Source: Streptantibioticus parmotrematis (GTDB lineage: Bacteria > Actinomycetota > Actinomycetes > Streptomycetales > Streptomycetaceae). From it: a stretch of DNA of 64,000 nt. The stretch spans positions 62,001 to 126,000 of the forward strand of contig NZ_JAINVZ010000009.1 of assembly GCF_019890615.1 (NCBI RefSeq). Reading direction: 5' to 3'. Below the pieces are notes generated by a model, which saw only the letters and a program-made list of their open reading frames with translations, searched no databases and was not told the origin of the DNA. Positions within the stretch are counted from its first letter, which is position 1. Each line of letters opens with the position of its first letter. The translations under genes and the position numbers were made by a program. Below, in pieces: positions 10,128 to 18,052 of the stretch.

Positions 10128-12086
10128 GTGGACACGACCTTGCACGACCCCCTCGTCGGCCTGGTGCTGGACGGCCGGTACCGGATCGAGGAGCGGATCG
10201 CCGTGGGTGGGATGGCCACGGTCTACCGGGCCGTGGACACCCGCCTCGACCGCGTGCTCGCGCTGAAGGTGATGCACCCGGCGCTCGCCGCCGACGCGGT
10301 CTTCGTCGAGCGCTTCATCCGCGAGGCGAAGTCGGTGGCCCGCCTGGACCACACCAACGTCGTCGGGGTCTTCGACCAGGGCGCGGACGGCGGTTACGTC
10401 TATCTCGCGATGGAGTACGTGGCGGGCTGCACGCTGCGCGACGTGCTGCGCGAGCAGGGCGCGCTGCCGCCCAGGGCCGCGCTCGACATCCTGGAGCCGG
10501 TCCTTGCCGCGCTGGGCGCCGCGCACCGGGCGGGCCTGGTGCACCGGGACATGAAGCCGGAGAACGTGCTGATCGGCGACGACGGCCGGGTCAAGGTCGC
10601 CGACTTCGGCCTGGTACGGGCGGTGGGCACCGAGACCACCAGCTCCACCGGTTCGGTCCTGGGCACGGTCTCCTACCTCGCCCCGGAGCAGATCCAGGAC
10701 GGCACGGCCGACCAGCGCACCGACGTCTACGCGTGCGGGGTGCTGCTGTACGAGATGCTGACCGGCGCCAAGCCGTACGACGGCGCCACGCCCGCGACCG
10801 TGCTCTACCAGCATCTGCACGAGGACGTCCCGCCGCCGTCGGCCGCCGTGCCGGGGATGGCCGAGGAGCTGGACGCGCTCGTGGAGGGCGCCGCGGCCCG
10901 CGACCCGAAGGCGCGTCCGGCCGACGCGGTCGAACTGCTCGGCCTGCTGCGCACGGTCCGTGCCGCGCTCACGCCCGCCCAGCTCGACGCGGTCCCGCCG
11001 GGCGCGGCGTCCGGCAGGGCGTCCGGTGCGGACGACCGCACGACGGTCCTGCGGCGCGGCACGTCCGCCGACGCCGAGCGGACCGACCGCCTGGAGCCGC
11101 ACGGCGGCGGCGAGCTGAACCGCACGAGCCGCTACCAGGTTCCGCCCGACCTCGTCAGGCCGGACGACACCGACGCGACGGCCGCCTCGTCCGGGCGGGG
11201 CCGTCGCGGGATGCCCCGGCGCGGGGTGATCGCGGTGCTGGTGGCGCTGGCGGTGCTGCTGTGCGGCGGCGCGGTGGTCTGGTACGTGGGCGCGGGGCAG
11301 TTCACCAACGTGCCCGCGGTCCTGGCGATCCCGAAGGCGCGGGCCGAGCAGAAGCTGCACGCGGCGGGCCTGGGCGTGCGCGTCACCGAGGACTACAGCG
11401 CGACGGTGGCCAAGGGCGACGTGATCTCCACCGACCCCGGTCCGGGCGGCCGCATCCGGGGCAACGGCACCGTGCACGTCGTGGTCTCGCGGGGCGTACG
11501 CCACGTGGACGTGCCGAAAGTCGCCGGTGAGCCGCTGGACCAGGCGCGCAAGAGCGTGAAGGCGGCGGGTCTCACGCCGGGGACGGTGGCGCAGGCGTTC
11601 AGCGACACGGTTCCGGCGGGCTCGGTCGTCTCGACGGACCCGCCCGGCGGCACGCCGCGCAGCACGGGTGACGCGATCGCGTTCACGGTCAGCAAGGGCA
11701 AGGCGGTCTCCGTGCCCAGCGTGATCGGCTCGTCGGTCAGCGACGCGCAGCAGAAGCTCCAGGGGCTCGGCCTGAAGGTGCGGATCGCGGGCACCCCGGT
11801 CTTCTCCGACGACGTGCCGAAGAACGCGGTCGCCCAGCAGTCCCCGGCGAACGGCCAGGTGGCGCAGGGCGACACGATCACCCTGACGATCTCCAAGGGC
11901 CAGCAGCTGTTCAAGGTCCCGGACGTCACCGGCCAGGACGTGGACACGGCGAAGCAGACCCTCCAGGCGGCGGGCTTCAAGGTCAGCGTGATCCAGCTGT
12001 TCTTCACCGGCAAGGTCTTCAACGAGGACCCGGCGGGCGGAAGCATGCAGCCGAAGAACACCACGATCACCCTGTGGGCCCGCTGA
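10128..12086 (+). CDS. Transmembrane Ser/Thr protein kinase with four PASTA domains
   Basis: A 652-residue PknB-type kinase. The kinase domain spans roughly residues 15-285: glycine-rich loop IAVGGMATVYRAV, catalytic Lys47 (ALKVMH), HRD at 139-141 (HRDMKPENVL), DFG at 159-161 and an activation loop with several Ser/Thr (TETTSSTGS). A Ser/Arg-rich juxtamembrane linker leads to one membrane helix at about 365-390 (VIAVLVALAVLLCGGAVVWYVG). Four extracellular PASTA repeats of about 65 residues follow, the domain type that senses muropeptides or lipid II. The start is GTG at 10128. It probably links cell-wall status to cytoplasmic targets; the nearby Rv2175c-like protein is a candidate substrate by analogy. 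Confidence 0.95.
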   Translation: MDTTLHDPLVGLVLDGRYRIEERIAVGGMATVYRAVDTRLDRVLALKVMHPALAADAVFVERFIREAKSVARLDHTNVVGVFDQGADGGYVYLAMEYVAGCTLRDVLREQGALPPRAALDILEPVLAALGAAHRAGLVHRDMKPENVLIGDDGRVKVADFGLVRAVGTETTSSTGSVLGTVSYLAPEQIQDGTADQRTDVYACGVLLYEMLTGAKPYDGATPATVLYQHLHEDVPPPSAAVPGMAEELDALVEGAAARDPKARPADAVELLGLLRTVRAALTPAQLDAVPPGAASGRASGADDRTTVLRRGTSADAERTDRLEPHGGGELNRTSRYQVPPDLVRPDDTDATAASSGRGRRGMPRRGVIAVLVALAVLLCGGAVVWYVGAGQFTNVPAVLAIPKARAEQKLHAAGLGVRVTEDYSATVAKGDVISTDPGPGGRIRGNGTVHVVVSRGVRHVDVPKVAGEPLDQARKSVKAAGLTPGTVAQAFSDTVPAGSVVSTDPPGGTPRSTGDAIAFTVSKGKAVSVPSVIGSSVSDAQQKLQGLGLKVRIAGTPVFSDDVPKNAVAQQSPANGQVAQGDTITLTISKGQQLFKVPDVTGQDVDTAKQTLQAAGFKVSVIQLFFTGKVFNEDPAGGSMQPKNTTITLWAR

Positions 12087-12135
12087 CGCGAGCCCGCACC
12101 CCGTAGCGGCCCCGGGCGCATGACATCCTGGACGC

Positions 12136-13023
12136 GTGAGCAGCGACATCCTCCGTTCCCCGTCCCGCAACCCCATCGGGGGGCACGTGCCCGTCGCCGG
12201 TGGGCTGGCCTCGAACGGGCTGGCGTACGGGCGGGAGATGGGGGCGGAGGCCGTGCAGGTCTTCGTGGCCAATCCGCGCGGGTGGGCCACCCCGCAGGGC
12301 AACCCGCGCGAGGACGCCGCGTTCCGTGAGCAGTGCGCGGCCGAGGGCGTTCCGGCCTACGTGCACGCGCCCTACCTGATCAACTTCGGCTCGCACACCG
12401 AGGCCACCGTCGACAAGTCGGTCGAGTCGCTGCGGCACTCGTTGCGCAGGGGCCGGGCGATCGGCGCGCTGGGCGTGGTCGTGCACACCGGCTCCGCGAC
12501 CGGCGGCCGCACCCGTGAGGTCGCGCTCGCGCAGGTACGCGAACGCGTGCGCCCCCTGCTGGACGAGCTGACGCACGACGACGACCCCTGGCTGCTGCTG
12601 GAGCCGACCGCCGGGCAGGGCGCCTCGCTGTGCGCGCTCGCCGAGGACCTCGGCCCGTACTTCGAGGCCCTCGACCGCCACCCGAGGCTCGGCGTCTGCC
12701 TCGACACCTGCCACGCTTTCGCCGCCGGGCACGACATGGCCGCCCCGGGCGGCACGAAGGCCCTGCTGGACGAGCTGGTGGACGTCTGCGGTCCCGGGCG
12801 GCTGCGGCTGATCCACGCCAACGACTCCAAGGACGTCGCGGGCGCGCACAAGGACCGCCACGAGAACATCGGCGCCGGCCACATCGGCTCGGGCCCGTTC
12901 GGCGACCTGTTCGCCCACCCGGCGACCGAGGGCGTCCCGCTGGTCATCGAGACGCCGGGCCCGAAGGAGCAGCACGCCGTGGACGTGGCGCGGCTGAAGG
13001 CGTTGCGGGACGGCGAGGCGTAA
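12136..13023 (+). CDS. nfo: Deoxyribonuclease IV (AP endonuclease, TIM-barrel)
   Basis: A 295-residue endonuclease IV-type enzyme that cleaves abasic sites in base excision repair. The N-terminal GGHVPVAGGLASNGLAYGREMGAEAVQVFVANPRGW is characteristic. Metal-site motifs are visible: YVHAPYLINFG, GVVVHTGSA, LLLEPTAGQG, GVCLDTCHAFAAGHD, LIHANDSKD and RHENIGAGHIG, with VIETPGP at the end. The start is GTG at 12136, placing the GGHVP strand at about residue 15. Its last eight codons and stop form the first unit of a 39-bp tandem repeat. It is convergent with the sulfite-oxidase-like gene. Confidence 0.93.
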   Translation: MSSDILRSPSRNPIGGHVPVAGGLASNGLAYGREMGAEAVQVFVANPRGWATPQGNPREDAAFREQCAAEGVPAYVHAPYLINFGSHTEATVDKSVESLRHSLRRGRAIGALGVVVHTGSATGGRTREVALAQVRERVRPLLDELTHDDDPWLLLEPTAGQGASLCALAEDLGPYFEALDRHPRLGVCLDTCHAFAAGHDMAAPGGTKALLDELVDVCGPGRLRLIHANDSKDVAGAHKDRHENIGAGHIGSGPFGDLFAHPATEGVPLVIETPGPKEQHAVDVARLKALRDGEA

Positions 13024-13113
13024 GCCCGAAGGGGCAAGGCGTTGCGGGACGGCGAGGCGTAAGCCCGAAGGGACAAGGCGTTGCGGGAAGGCGAGGCGTG
13101 AACCCGGGAGCGC
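12997..13113. repeat. Three 39-bp tandem repeats spanning the nfo stop codon
   Basis: Units begin at 12997, 13036 and 13075. Units 1 and 2 differ at only a couple of positions; unit 3 is more diverged at its 3' half. Unit 1 holds the last codons of nfo (KALRDGEA) and its TAA. Because 39 is a multiple of 3, units 2 and 3 repeat the same C-terminal codons and stop in frame, but untranslated. The copies fill the gap to the convergent gene end at 13122. Confidence 0.9.
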
Positions 13114-13121
13114 CCTGACGG

Positions 13122-13736
13122 CTACAGTTCCGGGCCGTCGCCCGGCTCCTCCTGGTAGGAGTAGCGCTGCTCACGCCACGGGTCGCCGAGGTTGTGGTAG
13201 CCGCGTTCCTCCCAGAAGCCGCGGCGGTCGGCGACCATGTACTCCACGCCGCGCACCCACTTCGGCCCCTTCCACGCGTACAGATGCGGCACTATCAGCC
13301 GCACCGGGAACCCGTGTTCCGCGATGAGCGGCTCGCCCCCGCGGTGCGTGGCGAATATCGACTTGTCGTCGGCGAAGTCCTCGATCCGCAGGTTGGAGCT
13401 GAAGCCGTACTCCGCCCACACCATGACGTGGGTGACCCCGGGCGCGGGAGGCGCGAGTTCGAGGAGTGTCGCGGCGGAGACCCCGCCCCATTCCACCCCG
13501 AGCATCGAGAACTTGGTGACGCAGTGGAAGTCCCCGGTCACCGTGGTGAACGGGAGCGACGAGAAGCCCTCGTGGTCCCAGCAGTGCTTGTCGCCGTCCT
13601 TCGTGGCGCCGAAGACCCGGAACTCCCAGCGGTCCGGCTTGAACCGCGGCACCGGGCCGTAGTGCAGAACGGGCCAGCCCCGCTGGAGCCGCTGACCGGG
13701 AGGAAGCTCCCCTTCGCGGCGTTCCGACAGACCCAT
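13122..13736 (-). CDS. Sulfite oxidase-like molybdopterin oxidoreductase (YuiH type)
   Basis: A 204-residue protein of the sulfite oxidase/nitrate reductase molybdopterin-binding superfamily, in the short single-domain class. GWPVLHYGPVPRFKPDRWEFRVFG begins the fold, and the conserved ligand Cys lies in FHCVTKFSMLGVEWGGV. MVWAEYGFSSNLRIEDF and HGFPVRLIVPHLYAWKGPKWVRGVEY are the conserved active-site and dimer motifs. The start at 13736 is preferred because upstream codons would add a Cys-rich, unlike-family stretch through the intergenic region. No heme or membrane partner gene is adjacent. The substrate is unknown. It is divergent from bfr. Confidence 0.85.
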   Translation of the reverse strand: MGLSERREGELPPGQRLQRGWPVLHYGPVPRFKPDRWEFRVFGATKDGDKHCWDHEGFSSLPFTTVTGDFHCVTKFSMLGVEWGGVSAATLLELAPPAPGVTHVMVWAEYGFSSNLRIEDFADDKSIFATHRGGEPLIAEHGFPVRLIVPHLYAWKGPKWVRGVEYMVADRRGFWEERGYHNLGDPWREQRYSYQEEPGDGPEL

Positions 13737-13912
13737 GTCTCCATGGTGACAGACCGGACGGCATGCTCCCTCACCAGCCCGTGAGCATCGAGGACAAGCC
13801 AGGTTAAGTGTGTGCTTACTGGATCGTGTGGGGCCACCGGTGCGAGGATGCGCGGACGTGGCGCCGCAGCAGGCGCACATGCCCCACCGGACTGAGGAAG
13901 GACGGCCGCGTC

Positions 13913-14395
13913 ATGCAGGGCGATCCCGAGATCATCGAGTTCCTGAACGAGCAGCTGACCGGCGAACTGACCGCGATCAACCAGTACTTCCTGCACGCCA
14001 AGCTCCAGGAGAACTACGGCTGGCTGAAACTCGCCCGGCACACCAGGGCCGAGTCCTTCGACGAGATGCGGCACGCGGAGGTCCTCACCGACCGGATCAT
14101 CTTCCTGGAGGGCCTGCCCAACTACCAGCGGCTCTTCCACGTCCGCGTCGGGCAGACGGTCACCGAGATGTTCGAGGCGGACCGGCAGGTCGAGGTCGAG
14201 GCGATCGACCGCCTGCGGCGCGGCATCGAGGTCATGCGCACCAAGGGCGACATCACGTCGGCCAACATCTTCGAGTCGATCCTCGCCGACGAGGAGGAGC
14301 ACATCGACTACCTGGACACGCAGCTGGAGCTGTTGCAGAAGCTCGGCGAGCCGCTCTACATCGCGCAGCTGATCGAGCAGCCGTCGCAGAGCTGA
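13913..14395 (+). CDS. bfr: Bacterioferritin
   Basis: A 160-residue heme-containing ferritin that oxidises and stores iron in a 24-subunit shell. All ferroxidase ligands are present: Glu18, Glu51 and His54 (FDEMRHAE), and Glu/His in DEEEHIDYLDTQL. Met52, the axial heme ligand, identifies it as bacterioferritin and not plain ferritin. The start at 13913 gives the canonical MQGDPEIIEFLNEQL. The Bfd gene, whose product would release the stored iron, lies convergently 58 bp downstream. Confidence 0.97.
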   Translation: MQGDPEIIEFLNEQLTGELTAINQYFLHAKLQENYGWLKLARHTRAESFDEMRHAEVLTDRIIFLEGLPNYQRLFHVRVGQTVTEMFEADRQVEVEAIDRLRRGIEVMRTKGDITSANIFESILADEEEHIDYLDTQLELLQKLGEPLYIAQLIEQPSQS

Positions 14396-14453
14396 TCCCT
14401 CGCGGGGCGGAACGCGGGGTGCTCGGCCGGAAGGGCCGGAGGGGTCGCGGCCG

Positions 14454-14795
14454 TCAGGCGGCCACGGACGCGGACACCGTGCCGACGGCCTTCCCGACGA
14501 CCGCGGCGACGGCCGGAACCGGCCTGGTGACCGGAGCCGGCTTGGTGACCGGCACGGACCTGGCGGTCGGTGCGGGCTTCGCGGTCGGCGTCAGCCGGGT
14601 CTGAAGGTCCTCGCGGGACGGCTTGCACCGGGCGGCGGGCTCACGCCCGAGCAGCGCCTGTATCCGGCGGACGCAGGACCCGCAGTCCGTCCCCGCCTTG
14701 CACGCGGACGCGACCTCACGCGGCGTGCAGGCCCCGGCCTCCTTGTGCGCGTGCACCTGAGCCTCGGTGACGCCGAAGCAGTGGCATACGTACAC
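14454..14795 (-). CDS. bfd: Bacterioferritin-associated ferredoxin with long C-terminal tail
   Basis: The first 55 residues are a standard Bfd [2Fe-2S] domain: MYVCHCFGVTE with Cys4 and Cys6, and CKAGTDCGSCVRRIQALLG supplying the other two cluster cysteines. In other bacteria Bfd reduces the bacterioferritin heme to release iron. Here the protein is 113 residues, and its last half is a Pro/Ala/Val/Thr-rich tail with repeated PVTKPAP-like units, missing from typical 60-70 residue Bfd. An iron box about 55 bp upstream implies induction under iron starvation by loss of DmdR/IdeR repression, fitting a role in iron mobilisation. Confidence 0.92.
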   Translation of the reverse strand: MYVCHCFGVTEAQVHAHKEAGACTPREVASACKAGTDCGSCVRRIQALLGREPAARCKPSREDLQTRLTPTAKPAPTARSVPVTKPAPVTRPVPAVAAVVGKAVGTVSASVAA

Positions 14796-14850
14796 CTGGG
14801 ACTCCCGGGTCGGGCGGGCGTGGGCGTCGGGCAGTCGCCCGATCCGTTGA

Positions 14851-14869
14851 TGAGGTTAACCTAACCTTA
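14851..14869 (-). promoter_or_regulatory. Iron box (DmdR/IdeR operator) of bfd
   Basis: On the minus strand the site reads TAAGGTTAGGTTAACCTCA, close to the actinobacterial iron-box consensus TTAGGTTAGGCTAACCTAA. It lies about 55 bp before the bfd start codon, in promoter position. With Fe(II) a DmdR1/IdeR repressor would be expected to bind and shut off bfd. Confidence 0.85.
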
Positions 14870-14896
14870 CCCAGCCCGCCAGCCCGCAGAAACCCC

Positions 14897-14931
14897 GAAG
14901 GGGTGCGGATCGATGTGATCCGCACCCCTTC
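14897..14931 (-). terminator. Hairpin terminator after the DAHP synthase gene
   Basis: A perfect 15-bp inverted repeat (14897-14911 with 14917-14931) around a 5-nt loop. It lies about 80 bp after the DAHP synthase stop and before the bfd promoter, both reading leftward, so it insulates the iron-controlled gene from upstream transcription. Confidence 0.85.
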
Positions 14932-15009
14932 GTCGTACGTACGCACCAGGCGCCGCGGGCACGCCCGCCCACGCCAGGCGTCGCGGGCAGAATCGCGCCG
15001 CAGACGGGC

Positions 15010-16359
15010 TCACTGCCCCCGGTACATCTCCGCGACCAGGAACGCCAGGTCCAGCGACTGGCTGCGGTTGAGCCGCGGGTCGCAGGCGGTCTCGTAGCGC
15101 TGGTGGAGGTCGTCGACGAAGATCTCGTCGCCGCCGCCCACGCACTCGGTCACGTCGTCGCCGGTCAGCTCCACGTGGATGCCGCCCGGGTGGGTGCCGA
15201 GGCCCTTGTGCACCTCGAAGAAGCCCTTGACCTCGTCCAGCACGTCGTCGAAGCGCCGGGTCTTGTGGCCGGAGGCCGCCTCGAAGGTGTTGCCGTGCAT
15301 CGGGTCGCAGACCCAGGCGACCTGGGCGCCGGACGCGGTGACCTTCTCGACCAGCTCGGGCAGCCGGTCGCGGACCTTGTCGGCTCCCATACGGGTGATG
15401 AACGTCAGCCGGCCCGGCTCGCGCTCCGGGTCGAGGCGCTCGATCAGGGTCAGCGCGTCCTCGGCCGTCGAGGCCGGGCCGAGCTTGACGCCGAGCGGGT
15501 TGCGGATGCGGGAGGCGAACTCCAGGTGGGCGCCGTCCAGCTGCCGGGTACGCTCGCCGATCCACACCATGTGGCCGGAGACGTCGTACAGCTGGCCGGT
15601 ACGCGAGTCGACGCGGGTCAGCGCCGACTCGTAGTCCAGGATCAGCGCCTCGTGCGACGAGAAGAACTCGACCGTGCGGAATTCCGCCGGGTCGGTGCCG
15701 CACGCCTCCATGAAGTTCAGCGCGTTGTCGATCTCGCGGGCGAGCGCCTCGTAGCGCTGGCCAGACGGGGACGACTTCACGAAGTCCTGGTTCCAGGCGT
15801 GCACCTGCCGCAGGTCGGCGTAGCCGCCGGTGGTGAAGGCGCGCACGAGGTTCAGCGTGGCGGCGGACGCGTGGTACATCCGCTTCAGCCGCTCCGGGTC
15901 CGGCGTGCGAGCCTCAGGGGTGAACTCGAAGCCGTTGACGCTGTCGCCGCGGTACGTCGGCAGCGTCACGCCGTCGCGCGTCTCGGTCGGCTTGGAACGC
16001 GGCTTGGAGTACTGCCCGGCGATCCGGCCGACCTTGACGACCGGCACGGAAGCCGCGTACGTCAGGACCGCGCCCATCTGGAGCAGGGTCTTGAGCTTGT
16101 TGCGGATCTGGTCGGCGGAGACGCCGTCGAACGCCTCGGCGCAGTCGCCGCCCTGGAGCAGGAACGCCTCACCACGGGCGACGGCTCCCATGCGGGCGCG
16201 CAGCTGGTCGCACTCACCGGCGAACACGAGGGGCGGATACGACTCCAGCTCCGCGACGACGTCGCGCAGAGCCTCGGGGTTGGGCCACTCGGGCTGCTGC
16301 GCCGCGGGAAGGTCGCGCCAGGTGTCACGCCTGGCAGTGGTTTCAGCGTTCACGGTCAC
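15010..16359 (-). CDS. Class II (plant-type) 3-deoxy-7-phosphoheptulonate synthase
   Basis: A 449-residue DAHP synthase that condenses phosphoenolpyruvate and erythrose 4-phosphate in the first step of aromatic amino acid synthesis. Class II signatures are clear: FLLQGGDCAEAF, RIAGQYSKPRSKPTE, YRGDSVNGFEFTPEARTPDP, HTGQ-region equivalents DVSGHMVWIGERTRQLDGAHLEF, RIRNPLGVKLGP, VAWVCDPMHGNTFEA and GIHVELTGDDVTECVGGG. GTG starts at 16359 and 16353 are both possible. Its role links it to the trp genes elsewhere in the window (trpEG at 28.1 kb and trpD at 59.6 kb). Confidence 0.95.
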   Translation of the reverse strand: MTVNAETTARRDTWRDLPAAQQPEWPNPEALRDVVAELESYPPLVFAGECDQLRARMGAVARGEAFLLQGGDCAEAFDGVSADQIRNKLKTLLQMGAVLTYAASVPVVKVGRIAGQYSKPRSKPTETRDGVTLPTYRGDSVNGFEFTPEARTPDPERLKRMYHASAATLNLVRAFTTGGYADLRQVHAWNQDFVKSSPSGQRYEALAREIDNALNFMEACGTDPAEFRTVEFFSSHEALILDYESALTRVDSRTGQLYDVSGHMVWIGERTRQLDGAHLEFASRIRNPLGVKLGPASTAEDALTLIERLDPEREPGRLTFITRMGADKVRDRLPELVEKVTASGAQVAWVCDPMHGNTFEAASGHKTRRFDDVLDEVKGFFEVHKGLGTHPGGIHVELTGDDVTECVGGGDEIFVDDLHQRYETACDPRLNRSQSLDLAFLVAEMYRGQ

Positions 16360-16464
16360 GAGCCAAGCCTACGGTGTCCGTGCCGCGCCCCCGGTCGGCG
16401 CTCAGCAGATGAGACGGTCGCTCTCACGCACGCCGGGGCGCGCGGGCCGTCTTCGTGCGCGCCG

Positions 16465-16887
16465 TCATTCCGCGCTGTCCGCCTCCTCTCCCCCGATCTC
16501 GCACCACACCGTCTTCCCCGGCGCGTGCGCGTCCCGCTCGATGCCCCACGCCCGCGAGACCAGCCCGACCATGGCCAGCCCGCGACCGCCCTCGTCCAGC
16601 ACGTCCGCGTCCCGTACGCGCGGCAGGCCGGCGAAGTCGTCGGACACCTCGATCCGCAACGCGTCCCCGCGCCTGCGCAGCACGATCGTGCAGCGGCGCC
16701 CCGGCACGTGCCGCACCACGTTGGCGACCAGTTCCGTCACCGCCAGCTCGGCGGCGTCCGTCAGTTCGCGCAGGCCCCACAGCCGCAGATGCGCGCGGAC
16801 GATACGCCGGATGTGCCGCGCGGAGTGGGCGCCCACGACGAGGTGGAGGCGGTAGTGGGTGCGCGGCGAGTGGATGAGTTCGTTCAC
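16465..16887 (-). CDS. RsbW/SpoIIAB-like ATP-binding protein of the AbaA-type module
   Basis: A 140-residue GHKL-fold ATPase domain without other domains, as in the many Streptomyces anti-sigma-factor-like proteins. The N-box is AVTELVANVVRHVPG, the G1 region IEVSDDFAGLPRV and the G2 region DEGGRGLAMVGLVSRAWG. The first Asp-rich ATP motif is degenerate. It is divergently placed from an XRE/DUF5753 regulator and a DUF397 protein, the arrangement seen at abaA- and whiJ-like loci. No anti-anti-sigma or sigma gene is adjacent, so it may act as an orphan kinase or regulator. Confidence 0.82.
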   Translation of the reverse strand: MNELIHSPRTHYRLHLVVGAHSARHIRRIVRAHLRLWGLRELTDAAELAVTELVANVVRHVPGRRCTIVLRRRGDALRIEVSDDFAGLPRVRDADVLDEGGRGLAMVGLVSRAWGIERDAHAPGKTVWCEIGGEEADSAE

Positions 16888-16965
16888 GGGACGAGAGTGC
16901 GCCGCGCTCGCTACGCTCGGCTACGGAACAGAGACAACCCGTCACGGAGTTGGGGAGGCCACGCC

Positions 16966-17811
16966 ATGACGAACGTCCGCGAACTCGATCCGAGCGCGTC
17001 GCCGCTGGACTACTACGGGGCGGAGCTGCGCCGCTTCCGCGAAGCGGCCGGACTCACGCTGAAGCAGCTCGGCGCGTGCGTCTTCTGCACGGGCAGCCTG
17101 ATCGGCCAGATCGAGACGGCACGCAAGGTCGCCACGAAGGATTTCACCCTGCGGGTGGACACGGCGCTCGACACGGAGGGTGCGCTGATGCGCATCTGGC
17201 GGTTGGTGATGCGAAGCCAACTGCCCGCCTGGTTTCAGCCGTACGCGGACCTGGAAGCGAAGGCGACGCACATCCACAGCTTCCAGCTGCACCTGGTCCA
17301 CGGCTTGTTGCAGACGGAGGAGTACGCACGCGCCGTGCTGGGCGTCCTGGAGCACGACAAGCTGGACGAGCGCGTGGCGGCCCGGATGGAACGCCATCAC
17401 ATCCTGGAACGCGAAGACCCGCCGCTGTTCTGGGCGATCATGAGCGAAGCAGTCCTTTATCAGGAGATCGGCGGTAAGGAGGTGATGCGAGGCCAACTGG
17501 CGCATCTGTTGTCCTTCCTCGACAACCCGTGGGTCAACATCCAGATCCTCCCGTTCTCGGCGGGAGCGCACACAGGTATGGCCGGGTCGTTCAACATCCT
17601 GCGTTTCGAGGACGACCCCGAGATCGTCTACGACGAGCACTACGAGCCCAGGATGACCGCGAATCCGGAGGAGTTGCGTATGCGTTCGCTCCGTTACGAT
17701 CACCTGCAAGCCGCCGCGCTGTCCGTGGAGAAGTCGGCGGAGTTGATCGGCCGGGTGATGGAGGAGCGCTATGGAGAGCAGCACGGAGCTGATCGGAGCG
17801 TCGTGGCGTAA
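16966..17811 (+). CDS. XRE-family regulator with DUF5753 domain (AbaA-orfA/WhiJ-like)
   Basis: A 281-residue regulator. The N-terminal 75 residues hold a lambda-type helix-turn-helix (YYGAELRRFREAAGLTLKQLGACVFCTGSLIGQIETARKVATKD). The rest is a DUF5753 domain: LEAKATHIHSFQLHLVHGLLQTEEYARAVL, RMERHHILERED, FWAIMSEAVLYQEIGG, WVNIQILPFSAGAHTGMAGSFNILRFED and IVYDEHYEP. The ATG at 16966 has GGGGAGG upstream. The following DUF397 gene starts inside its 3' end, 41 bp before its stop. Members of this family influence development and antibiotic production in Streptomyces. Confidence 0.9.
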   Translation: MTNVRELDPSASPLDYYGAELRRFREAAGLTLKQLGACVFCTGSLIGQIETARKVATKDFTLRVDTALDTEGALMRIWRLVMRSQLPAWFQPYADLEAKATHIHSFQLHLVHGLLQTEEYARAVLGVLEHDKLDERVAARMERHHILEREDPPLFWAIMSEAVLYQEIGGKEVMRGQLAHLLSFLDNPWVNIQILPFSAGAHTGMAGSFNILRFEDDPEIVYDEHYEPRMTANPEELRMRSLRYDHLQAAALSVEKSAELIGRVMEERYGEQHGADRSVVA

Positions 17812-18052
17812 GTCCAGCTACAGCGGCGACCACGGCGGGGAGTGCGTAGAGGTGGCCGCGCTGGGCAACGTCCAGTGGCGCAAGTCGACTTACAGCGCAG
17901 ATCACGGCGGGGACTGCGTCGAGGTCGCCGAACTCCCCGACCTCGTCGCCGTCCGGGACTCCAAGAACCCCACCGGGCCCGCGCTCGGGTTCTCGCCGGA
18001 GGCGTTCCGCGCGTTCGTCGGGGCCGTGGCGAGGGGCGAGTTGGGCGCGTGA
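17771..18052 (+). CDS. DUF397 protein with an internally duplicated motif
   Basis: A 93-residue small protein. The normal DUF397 sequence is WRKSTYSADHGGDCVEVAELPDLVAVRDSKNP followed by LGFSPEAFRAFVGAVARGEL. Here the first half is present twice in tandem, 24 residues apart (Trp12 and Trp36): WRKSSYSGDHGGECVEVA and WRKSTYSADHGGDCVEVA, each with one Cys. DUF397 proteins are the small partners of XRE/DUF5753 regulators; in several systems they antagonise the regulator. Its start lies 41 bp inside the regulator gene, and its stop overlaps the next start (GTGA), so all three genes are tightly coupled. Confidence 0.9.
   Translation: MESSTELIGASWRKSSYSGDHGGECVEVAALGNVQWRKSTYSADHGGDCVEVAELPDLVAVRDSKNPTGPALGFSPEAFRAFVGAVARGELGA

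Noticed and set aside
10119-12302. A 727-codon minus-strand open frame opposite the PASTA kinase
   Set aside because: Shadow of the kinase gene; Arg/His/Val-rich with no domain. The same applies to long antisense frames opposite trpEG (27978-30173), thiO (7356-8834), DAHP synthase and qcrB (60766-62556).
13036-13113. CRISPR-like array from the 39-bp repeats after nfo
   Set aside because: Units are directly abutting without spacers and include the end of a coding sequence, so this is a simple tandem duplication.
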